Assembly (NCBI RefSeq): GCF_003752465.1
Contig: NZ_RKHJ01000001.1
Span: forward strand, 2,108,001-2,172,000
Reading direction: 5' to 3'
Length of the DNA stretch: 64,000 nucleotides
Source of the DNA: Agrococcus jenensis
GTDB lineage: Bacteria; Actinomycetota; Actinomycetes; Actinomycetales; Microbacteriaceae
In this document: one piece after another, positions 57,516 through 64,000 of the stretch
Position numbering within the stretch: position 1 is the first letter of the stretch
How the letters are laid out: each line of letters starts with the position of its first letter
Position numbers and translations under genes: made by a program
The notes under the pieces: model-generated
Databases searched by the model: none
What the model was told of the DNA's origin: nothing
What the model saw: only the letters and a program-made list of their open reading frames with translations

Positions 57516-58195
57516 TCTGCGAGGACAGCGTGCTCCTCCGCGAGGGCATCGCGAGGCTCCTCACCGACGCCGGCCACGACGTGGTCGCGCAGCTGCCCGA
57601 CGCGAGCGCGCTCGAGGCCGCGATCGCGGCCACCGACCCCGACCTCGCCATCCTCGACGTGCGGATGCCGCCGACCAGGACGAACGAGGGCATCCTCGCC
57701 GCGATCGGGATCCGCTCGCGCGGCGACCGGCCGAGGGTGCTCGTGCTCTCGCAGTACGTCGAGGAGCGCTACGCCGCCGACCTCATCGCGAGCGGCCCGT
57801 CGGGCTTCGGCTACCTGCTCAAGGACCGCGTGGCCGACATCCGCGACTTCCTGAGCGCGGTCGAGCAGGTCGCCGCGGGCGGCACGGTGCTCGACCCGGA
57901 GGTGGTGAGCCAGCTGCTCGCCCGCCGCCGGCGTGACGCGCGGATGGAGCGGCTCACGCCCCGCGAGCGGCAGGTGCTCGCCCTCATGGCGGAGGGGTCG
58001 TCGAACCAGACGATCGCCGACCGCCTCTACGTCTCGGCCGGCAGCGTCGAGAAGCACATCTCGGCGGTGTTCCAGAAGCTCGAGCTCGAGCCCGAGGACG
58101 GCAACCGCCGCGTGCTCGCCGTGCTCGCCCACCTCGACGCGCCGACCGACCACGACTCGCACCGACCGAACGACCAGCCCGGAGGCATCCGATGA
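57503..58195 (+). CDS. LuxR/NarL-family response regulator
   Basis: 230 residues. The receiver domain has the acidic pocket ICEDS and phospho-acceptor Asp52 in ILDVRMPP, with conserved Ser and Lys (LVLSQY, YLLKDR) downstream. The C-terminal LuxR HTH is [27 protein letters not shown], followed by SVEKHIS. It should bind DNA as a dimer after phosphorylation by the overlapping kinase. The GTG start is 13 bases inside the kinase gene. Its stop overlaps the DUF4097 gene (ATGA). Likely targets include its own operon. Confidence 0.9.
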   Translation: MRILICEDSVLLREGIARLLTDAGHDVVAQLPDASALEAAIAATDPDLAILDVRMPPTRTNEGILAAIGIRSRGDRPRVLVLSQYVEERYAADLIASGPSGFGYLLKDRVADIRDFLSAVEQVAAGGTVLDPEVVSQLLARRRRDARMERLTPRERQVLALMAEGSSNQTIADRLYVSAGSVEKHISAVFQKLELEPEDGNRRVLAVLAHLDAPTDHDSHRPNDQPGGIR

Positions 58196-59022
58196 CCATC
58201 CCCACCACCTCCACCCGGCCCGGCCGGTGGATCAGCATCATCCTGATCGTGCTCGGCTCGATCGGCCTCGTCTTCGCCGTCGGCGGCGGTGTCATCCGCG
58301 GGGTCGCCGCACACAGCCCGACGAGCCAGTCGTGGACGGCGTCGGCCGACGGCGTGCAGGCGCTGCGCATCGACAGCGCGGCCGCGGGCTTCGAGGTGCG
58401 CTTCGACGACGTCGCGGAGGCGCGGCTCGACGCCTCGACCGACGGCGGCCCCGTGCAGCGGTGGCGGCTCGAACGCGACGGCGCGACCCTGCGCGTCGAC
58501 ACCGACCGCCGCTGGGGCTGGTGGGGCTTCGGCGGCTGGTTCGGCGGCCGCGGCGGCGAGGAGCACGTCGTGCTGACCCTGCCCGCCGGGCTCGAGCGAG
58601 AGGGGCTCGACCTCGCGGCCGACGTCGCCGCCGGCAGCTTCGAGGCCGACGCGACCTGGGGCACCGCGAATGTGAGCCTGAGCGCCGGCAGCATCGACCT
58701 CGCCGGCGACGCCGAGTCGCTCGGCCTGCAGGTCTCCGCCGGCGAGGCCCGGCTCGACCTCGCGACCCCCGGCGCCGTCGTGCTCGACGTGAGCGCGGGC
58801 CGCATCATCGGCGCCCTCACCGGCGAGCAGCCGACATCGATCGACGCCGAGGTGAGCGCGGGCAGCATCGAGCTCGGGATCCCCGCCGGCGACTACGCCG
58901 TGACGCAGGACGTCTCGGCGGGCGACGCGACGATCGACGTCGACGAGGACGCGGATGCGCGCGCCACGATCGACGTGCAGGTGAGCGCCGGCAGCGTCGC
59001 GCTGCGGGGCGAGAGCCGGTAG
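58192..59022 (+). CDS. DUF4097 beta-helix membrane protein
   Basis: 276 residues. A single N-terminal membrane helix ([21 protein letters not shown]) is followed by repeated short beta strands with the recurring VSAGS/VSAGE/VSAGR motif (residues about 160-270), typical of the DUF4097 right-handed beta-helix fold found near two-component and Lia-type envelope-stress genes. It starts inside the response-regulator stop (ATGA), so kinase, regulator and this protein are one operon. Its TAG stop overlaps the -10 of ileS. It may report or buffer envelope stress (inference). Confidence 0.85.
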   Translation: MTIPTTSTRPGRWISIILIVLGSIGLVFAVGGGVIRGVAAHSPTSQSWTASADGVQALRIDSAAAGFEVRFDDVAEARLDASTDGGPVQRWRLERDGATLRVDTDRRWGWWGFGGWFGGRGGEEHVVLTLPAGLEREGLDLAADVAAGSFEADATWGTANVSLSAGSIDLAGDAESLGLQVSAGEARLDLATPGAVVLDVSAGRIIGALTGEQPTSIDAEVSAGSIELGIPAGDYAVTQDVSAGDATIDVDEDADARATIDVQVSAGSVALRGESR

Positions 59023-59025
59023 GAT
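59020..59025 (+). promoter_or_regulatory. -10 box of the ileS T-box transcript
   Basis: TAGGAT overlaps the DUF4097 stop codon. Transcription should start near 59032, leaving a leader of roughly 188 bases. Confidence 0.5.
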
Positions 59026-59026
59026 C

Positions 59027-59219
59027 GGGGCACACGCATCGATCCGGCCATCACCGGGGAGCGGTCGGGAGAACGGCGGCGACGCCCAGTAGATCCGAAC
59101 GGGGCAGGCCCGTCACAGCCCGAGCACGAAGCGGCGGTCCGCGTGCGGGCCGCAAGCGGGGTGGTACCGCGCGAGAGCGTCCCCGCATCCGACAGTTCCG
59201 AGGATGCAGGAGACCCAGC
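59027..59219 (+). ncRNA. T-box riboswitch (translational, ultrashort stem I), tRNA-Ile
   Basis: Stem I is very short: GACG-CCC pairs with GGGG-CAGG-CGTC, and the loop contains AGTA (59088-59091) then the Ile specifier ATC (59093-59095). The T-box GGGTGGTACCGCG (59159-59171) holds TGGT for pairing with tRNA ACCA. GCGGGG/CCCCGC (59156-59161, 59181-59186) forms the antisequestrator. The alternative GCATCC/GGATGC (59185-59190, 59202-59207) hides the AGGAG at 59208-59212 and shares bases with it, so uncharged tRNA-Ile should favour translation. Confidence 0.82.
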
Positions 59220-62200
59220 GTGACCGAGCAGAGCCGATACCCGCTCACCACCGAGGCCGGCAACAGCGGCCAGCGCAGCGTCGCCGCGAGCCCGGACCTG
59301 CCGGCCATCGAGCAGGGCATCCTCGCCTTCTGGAAGGGCGACGGCACCTTCAAGGCCTCCCTCGAGCAGCGCCAGGGCTGCGAGGAGTGGGTCTTCTACG
59401 ACGGCCCGCCGTTCGCGAACGGGCTGCCGCACTACGGCCACCTGCTCACCGGCTACGCGAAGGACGTCTTCCCGCGCTTCCAGACCATGCGCGGCAAGCA
59501 GGTGCCGCGCGTGTTCGGCTGGGACACGCACGGCCTGCCGGCCGAGCTCGAGGCGATGAAGCAGCTCGGCATCACCGAGAAGGCCGAGATCGAGGCCATG
59601 GGCGTCGACGTCTTCAACGCTCGGGCGCGCGAGTCGGTGCTTCGCTACGTCGACGAGTGGGAGGACTACGTCACCCGCCAGGCGCGCTGGGTCGACTTCG
59701 AGGGCGGCTACAAGACCCTCGACATCACCTACATGGAGAGCGTCATCTGGGCGTTCAAGGCGCTGCACGACAAGGGCCTCGCCTACGAGGGCTACCGCGT
59801 GCTGCCGTACTGCTGGCGCGACGAGACGCCGCTGTCGAACCACGAGCTGCGCATGGACGACGACGTCTACCAGGACCGCCAGGACACCACGCTCACCGTC
59901 ACCTTCCCGCTCGAGGGCGAGGCGGCGGATGCGCTCGGCCTCACGGGCGTCAAGGCGCTCGCCTGGACGACCACCCCGTGGACGCTGCCGACGAACCTCG
60001 CGCTCGCGGTCGGCCCCGCGGTCGAGTACTCGGTGGTGCCCGCCGGCCCGCAGGGCACGACCGCCGGGGACGGCGACTTCCTGCTCGCGACCGCGACGAT
60101 CGCGGGCTACTTCAAGGACCTCGGCTACGACTCCGCGGAGGACGCGGTCGACGCCGCGACGCGCACGCTCGCCGGCGCCGAGCTCGCGGGCGTGCGCTAC
60201 GCGCCGATCTTCGACTTCTACGCCGACGCGGACGTCTGGGGCACCGAGCACGCCTTCCAGATCCTCGTCGACGACTACGTCGCCACCGGCGAGGGCACCG
60301 GCATCGTGCACCAGGCGCCCGCCTACGGCGAGGACGACCAGCGCGTGTCGAACGCCGCGGGCATCCCGACGATCCTCTCGGTCGACGACGGCGGCCGCTT
60401 CCTCGACGCGGTCGCGCCGGTCGCGGGCATGCAGGTCTTCGAGGCGAACAAGCCGCTCTCGAAGCTGCTCAAGGACGCCGGCCGCGTGCTGCGCCAGGCC
60501 TCGTACGTGCACTCGTACCCGCACTGCTGGCGCTGCCGCAACCCGCTCATCTACAAGGCGGTCTCGAGCTGGTTCGTGCGCGTCACCGAGATCAAGGACG
60601 ACCTGCTCGCCGCGAACGAGCAGATCAACTGGGTGCCCGAGAACGTCAAGCACGGCCAGTTCGGCAAGTGGCTCGAGGGCGCGCGCGACTGGTCGATTAG
60701 CCGCAACCGCTACTGGGGTAGCCCGATCCCGGTCTGGAAGAGCGACGACCCGAACCACCCGCGCGTCGACGTCTACGGCTCGCTCGACGAGCTCGAGCGC
60801 GACTTCGGCGTGCGCCCGACCGACCTGCACCGGCCGGCGATCGACGAGCTGACGCGCCCGAACCCCGACGACCCGACCGGCCGCTCGACGATGCGCCGCA
60901 TCCCCGACGTGCTCGACGTCTGGTTCGACTCCGGCTCCATGCCGTTCGCGCAGTTCCACTACCCGTTCGAGAACGAGCAGTGGTTCGAGGAGCACAGCCC
61001 CGCCGACTACATCACCGAGTACATCGGCCAGACGCGCGGCTGGTTCTACGTCATGCACGTGCTCTCGGTCGCCCTCTTCGGCCGCCCGGCGTTCGAGAAC
61101 GTCATCAGCCACGGCATCATCCTCGGCGACGACGGGTTCAAGGCGTCGAAGTCGCGCCGCAACTACCCGGACGTGAACGAGTCGTTCGACACCTACGGGT
61201 CGGATGCGGTGCGCTGGAACCTCATGCAGGGCTCGATCCTGCGCGGCGGCAACTTCATCGTGTCGGAGGAGGGCATCCGCGAGGCGCTGCGGCAGTTCCA
61301 CCTGCCGCTGTGGTCGACCTGGTACTTCTTCGCCACCTACGCCAACCGCGCGCGCGGCGGGCAGCCGTACCTCGCGCAGCGCTCGACGACGTCGACCGAC
61401 GTGCTCGACCGCTACATCCTCGCGAAGCTGCGCGAGACCGTCGAGACGGCGACCGCCGCCTTCGAGCGGCTCGACGCGACCGGCGCGACGCTCGCCGTGC
61501 GCGAGTTCATCGACGTGCTGACCAACTGGTACGTGCGCCGATCGCGCGACCGCTTCTGGCAGGGCGTGCGGGAGGATGGCTCGGGGAGCGAGGCGTTCGA
61601 CACGCTCTTCACGGTGCTCGAGACGCTCACGCGCGTCGCCGCCCCGCTCTCGCCGCTCGTCACCGAGGAGGTCTGGAAGGGCCTCACCGGCGGCCGCTCG
61701 GTGCACCTGACGGACTGGCCGGATGCCGCGGACCTCCCGGCGGACGCCGAGCTCGTCGCGCAGATGGACGCGGTGCGCGCGATCGCGAGCGTCGGCAACG
61801 CGCTCCGCAAGCAGGCGCGGAAGCGCGTGCGGCTGCCGCTGCCGACGCTCACCGTCGTCGGCGACGTCGACGTGGCGCCGTTCGCCGCCGTGCTGCAGGA
61901 CGAGCTCAACGTGCGCGAGGTCGTGCTCGAGGCCGCCGGCCCCGACGCGCTCGAGCGCTACGGCATCTCCCGCCGGCTGCAGGTCAACGCGCGCGCCGCG
62001 GGCCCTCGCCTCGGCAAGGACGTGCAGCGCGCGATCCAGGCCGCGCGCGCGGGCGACTGGACGGCCGACGGCGACACCGTCGTCGCCGGCGGCATCGCGC
62101 TCCAGGAGGGCGAGTTCGAGCTCGCGCTCGAGGTCGCCGACGAGACGGCGGCGGTGGGCTTCCTGCCCACCGGCGGCTTCGTGGTGCTCGACACCGCGAC

Positions 62201-62498
62201 GACGCCGGAGCTCGAGGCGGAGGGCCTCGCGCGCGACGTCGTCCGCGCCGTGCAGCAGGCGCGCAAGGAGGCCGACCTCGACGTCTCCGACCGCATCCGC
62301 CTCGCCCTCGGGTCCGACGCCCACGGCGTCGCCGCCCTCGAGGCGAACCGCGCGCTCGTCGCCGCCGAGACGCTCGCGACCGAGCTCTCGGTCGATCGCA
62401 TAGACGACACCATGGGCGAGCTGGCCGACGGCCGCACCGCGCACCGCGTGGGCGACGGGTCGCCGCTCGCGATCACGATCGAGAAGGTGGCCGCATGA
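59220..62498 (+). CDS. ileS: Isoleucine-tRNA ligase
   Basis: 1092 residues, the long (type 2) IleRS found in actinobacteria. The ATP signature HYGH is at 71-74. The second signature reads KASKS at 641-645 where KMSKS is expected, in [13 protein letters not shown]. The editing CP1 insert and the long C-terminal anticodon-binding part are present. It charges tRNA-Ile in the cytosol. Translation is set by the T-box leader; the GTG start follows AGGAG by 7 bases. Its stop overlaps folC by four bases (ATGA). Type 2 IleRS enzymes are known for reduced mupirocin sensitivity, but that is not shown here. Confidence 0.95.
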   Translation: MTEQSRYPLTTEAGNSGQRSVAASPDLPAIEQGILAFWKGDGTFKASLEQRQGCEEWVFYDGPPFANGLPHYGHLLTGYAKDVFPRFQTMRGKQVPRVFGWDTHGLPAELEAMKQLGITEKAEIEAMGVDVFNARARESVLRYVDEWEDYVTRQARWVDFEGGYKTLDITYMESVIWAFKALHDKGLAYEGYRVLPYCWRDETPLSNHELRMDDDVYQDRQDTTLTVTFPLEGEAADALGLTGVKALAWTTTPWTLPTNLALAVGPAVEYSVVPAGPQGTTAGDGDFLLATATIAGYFKDLGYDSAEDAVDAATRTLAGAELAGVRYAPIFDFYADADVWGTEHAFQILVDDYVATGEGTGIVHQAPAYGEDDQRVSNAAGIPTILSVDDGGRFLDAVAPVAGMQVFEANKPLSKLLKDAGRVLRQASYVHSYPHCWRCRNPLIYKAVSSWFVRVTEIKDDLLAANEQINWVPENVKHGQFGKWLEGARDWSISRNRYWGSPIPVWKSDDPNHPRVDVYGSLDELERDFGVRPTDLHRPAIDELTRPNPDDPTGRSTMRRIPDVLDVWFDSGSMPFAQFHYPFENEQWFEEHSPADYITEYIGQTRGWFYVMHVLSVALFGRPAFENVISHGIILGDDGFKASKSRRNYPDVNESFDTYGSDAVRWNLMQGSILRGGNFIVSEEGIREALRQFHLPLWSTWYFFATYANRARGGQPYLAQRSTTSTDVLDRYILAKLRETVETATAAFERLDATGATLAVREFIDVLTNWYVRRSRDRFWQGVREDGSGSEAFDTLFTVLETLTRVAAPLSPLVTEEVWKGLTGGRSVHLTDWPDAADLPADAELVAQMDAVRAIASVGNALRKQARKRVRLPLPTLTVVGDVDVAPFAAVLQDELNVREVVLEAAGPDALERYGISRRLQVNARAAGPRLGKDVQRAIQAARAGDWTADGDTVVAGGIALQEGEFELALEVADETAAVGFLPTGGFVVLDTATTPELEAEGLARDVVRAVQQARKEADLDVSDRIRLALGSDAHGVAALEANRALVAAETLATELSVDRIDDTMGELADGRTAHRVGDGSPLAITIEKVAA

Positions 62499-63964
62499 CC
62501 GACCTGACCGCCGACCAGGGCAGCGACGACCAGGGCAGCATCGACGACCGCATCCTCGAGTCGCTCGAGCACCGCGAGGCGGCCGAGGCCGCCTATCAGG
62601 CGCTGCTCGAGCGTGCGGGGGAGCAGGCCGTCGAGCCCCGCATCGAGGCGACCCGTCGTGCCGTCGAGCTGCTCGGCGACCCGCAGCGGGCGTTCCGGAT
62701 CATCCACATCACCGGCACGAACGGCAAGGGCTCGACCGCGCGGATCGCGGATGCGCTGCTGCGCGCGCACGGCCTGCGGACGGGGCTGCTGACGAGCCCG
62801 CACCTCGAGCGCGTGAACGAGCGCATCGCGATCGACGGCGAGCCCGTGAGCGACGAGGCGTTCGCGCGCGGCTACGACGACGTCGCGCCGTTCCTCGACC
62901 TCGTCGACGCGGAGCTCGCGGCGGCGGGGGAGCGGCGGCTGACGTTCTTCGAGGCCTTCACGGTGCTCGCGTTCGCGATCATGGCGGATGCGCCGGTCGA
63001 CGTCGCCGTGCTCGAGGTCGGCATGGGCGGCACCTGGGACTCGACGAACGTGGCCGACGGCGATGTCGCCGTCATCACGCCCGTCGCGCTCGACCACACG
63101 AACCGGCTCGGCACGACGGTCGAGGCGATCGCGCGCGAGAAGGCCGGCATCATCAAGCCCGACGCTATCGCCGTCTCCGCCGCGCAGGAGCCCGAGGCGC
63201 TCGCGGTGCTCGAGGAGCGCGCCGCGGAGGTGGGCGCGCGTCTGCTCGTCGAGGGCCGCGACTTCGCGCTCGCGTCGCAGACCGTCGCGGTCGGCGGGCA
63301 GCTCATCACGGTCCGCGGCCTCGCCGCCGAGTACATCGACCAGCTCGTGCCGCTGCTCGGCGCGCACCAGGGCGCGAACGCCGCGCTCGCGCTCGTCGCG
63401 GTCGAGGCGTTCCTCGGCGGCGGGTCGCAGCCGCTCACCGCACAGGTGCTCGCCGAGGGCTTCGCCGCCGCGACGTCGCCCGGCCGCCTCGACGTGGTGG
63501 GTGCGCATCCGCTCGTCGTGCTCGACGCCGCCCACAACCCGCACGGCGCCCGCGCGCTGCGCGCTGCGCTCGGCGACGTGTTCGGGCTCGAGAAGGTCAC
63601 GCTCGTGCTCGGCGTGCTCGTCGGCAAGGACGTCACGGGCGTGCTCACCGAGCTCGAGCCCGTCATCGACGAGCTCGTCGTGACGCAGTCGACGTCGGAG
63701 CGCGCGCTGCCCGCGGACGACCTCGCGGCGCAGGCGGTCGCCGTGCTCGGCGCCGACCGCGTGCTCGTCGAGCCGGAGCTCGGCACCGCTGTCGAGGCCG
63801 CGCGCGAGGCGGCCGCCGACCGCGACGGCGCCGTCGTCGTCACGGGCTCGATCACGCTGCTCGGCGACGTGCTCGGGCACGCGCGCGAGCAGGGGTGGCT
63901 GCGCCGCCCGGATGCGCGCCGCCAGGCCGCGACCGTCGAGATCACCGACGAGGAGCAGTCGTGA
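62495..63964 (+). CDS. folC: Bifunctional folylpolyglutamate synthase/dihydrofolate synthase
   Basis: 489 residues. The ATP loop [19 protein letters not shown] and the FolC-specific [18 protein letters not shown] and [13 protein letters not shown] (Mur ligase C-terminal region) are intact. It adds glutamates to folates and, in the bifunctional form, makes dihydrofolate from dihydropteroate. The first 35 residues are acidic and variable. It overlaps ileS by ATGA and the next gene by GTGA, so it is in a translationally coupled series downstream of the T-box, placing folate synthesis under the same isoleucine-responsive message. Confidence 0.93.
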   Translation: MTDLTADQGSDDQGSIDDRILESLEHREAAEAAYQALLERAGEQAVEPRIEATRRAVELLGDPQRAFRIIHITGTNGKGSTARIADALLRAHGLRTGLLTSPHLERVNERIAIDGEPVSDEAFARGYDDVAPFLDLVDAELAAAGERRLTFFEAFTVLAFAIMADAPVDVAVLEVGMGGTWDSTNVADGDVAVITPVALDHTNRLGTTVEAIAREKAGIIKPDAIAVSAAQEPEALAVLEERAAEVGARLLVEGRDFALASQTVAVGGQLITVRGLAAEYIDQLVPLLGAHQGANAALALVAVEAFLGGGSQPLTAQVLAEGFAAATSPGRLDVVGAHPLVVLDAAHNPHGARALRAALGDVFGLEKVTLVLGVLVGKDVTGVLTELEPVIDELVVTQSTSERALPADDLAAQAVAVLGADRVLVEPELGTAVEAAREAAADRDGAVVVTGSITLLGDVLGHAREQGWLRRPDARRQAATVEITDEEQS

Positions 63965-64000
63965 GCCCGCGGCAGCGCCCGGCGCGCGGCGCGATGGAGT
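63961..64000 (+). CDS. Start of a further gene, probably DUF4233 family, partial
   Basis: Only 13 codons are present (GTG start, [14 protein letters not shown]...). The GTG overlaps the folC stop (GTGA). In many actinobacteria the gene after folC is a DUF4233 membrane protein followed by ndk, and that context is the only reason for the guess. Confidence 0.5.
   Translation, partial: MSPRQRPARGAME

Noticed and set aside
58893-62444. 1183-codon minus-strand frame opposite ileS
   Set aside because: It is the antisense of a complete isoleucyl-tRNA synthetase and has no motifs. Its length is explained by the third-position GC bias.
1-64000. CRISPR array, prophage or insertion sequence
   Set aside because: No evenly spaced direct repeats with spacers, no integrase, portal, terminase or transposase signature was seen. 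The palindromic repeats are isolated or in pairs, not arrays.

Overview
The window is about 72 percent G+C and densely packed on both strands. GTG and TTG starts are common, neighbouring genes often overlap by 1 to 4 bases, and many transcripts appear leaderless. The gene content (actinobacterial ctaC-ctaD-ctaF, DUF3043, DUF222/HNH, SigK/RskA, a mycothiol-type DsbA protein, ileS-folC behind an actinobacterial T-box) points to a high-GC actinobacterium, most likely Microbacteriaceae (Agrococcus-like; the genus is a guess). No prophage, plasmid backbone, insertion sequence, rRNA or CRISPR array is visible. No stretch over 300 bases lacks a gene or RNA.

Layout. 0-6.3 kb: end of an endonuclease-fold protein, two tandem 52-base palindromic repeats, DUF3043 membrane protein, M20 dipeptidase, erpA, and the aa3 oxidase genes ctaC-ctaD-ctaF. 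6.3-13.1 kb (minus): a mannosyltransferase-like membrane protein, then pepN-mscS-glbO-FAD dehydrogenase with overlapping joints. 13.2-19.3 kb: DsbA-like protein, rpiB, nei-type glycosylase, lipoprotein, DUF222/HNH gene beside tRNA-Gly, and a GH1 glucosidase. 19.3-22.7 kb: a TetR regulator with a perfect palindromic operator, then a fasciclin lipoprotein divergent from dipZ. 22.9-30.4 kb: tRNA-Pro, homocysteine methyltransferase, a two-component flavin monooxygenase, a MerR-controlled oxidoreductase, SDR, nitronate monooxygenase, CHRD secreted protein and DinB. 30.6-34.7 kb: Na+/H+ antiporter, EamA transporter, rskA and sigK. 34.8-39.8 kb: tig, clpP1, clpP2, copC-like, clpX (the protein quality-control block). 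39.8-43.8 kb: a siderophore ABC importer under a DtxR-type box. 43.8-49.7 kb: M3 peptidase, a methyltransferase bracketed by long inverted repeats, a small ORF and valS. 49.8-56.1 kb: small accessory genes, MFS/TetR pair, pabC-like gene and three lipoproteins. 56.3-64 kb: sensor kinase, response regulator and DUF4097 protein, then T-box, ileS, folC and the start of a further gene.

How parts fit together. The clearest cross-window circuit is SigK-like: sigK, the fasciclin gene and dipZ each carry a CNATCC-N15-(C/A)CGAACC element, which matches the SigK regulon of mycobacteria (mpt70/mpt83/dipZ) in gene content and apparently in promoter type. A second window-wide pattern is a -10 hexamer of form NANNNT placed 6 or 7 bases before the start codon in about twenty genes, with no Shine-Dalgarno sequence, i.e. 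leaderless mRNAs. A third is several unrelated families of intergenic palindromic repeats. Functions are inferred from sequence reading only; no database search was run.
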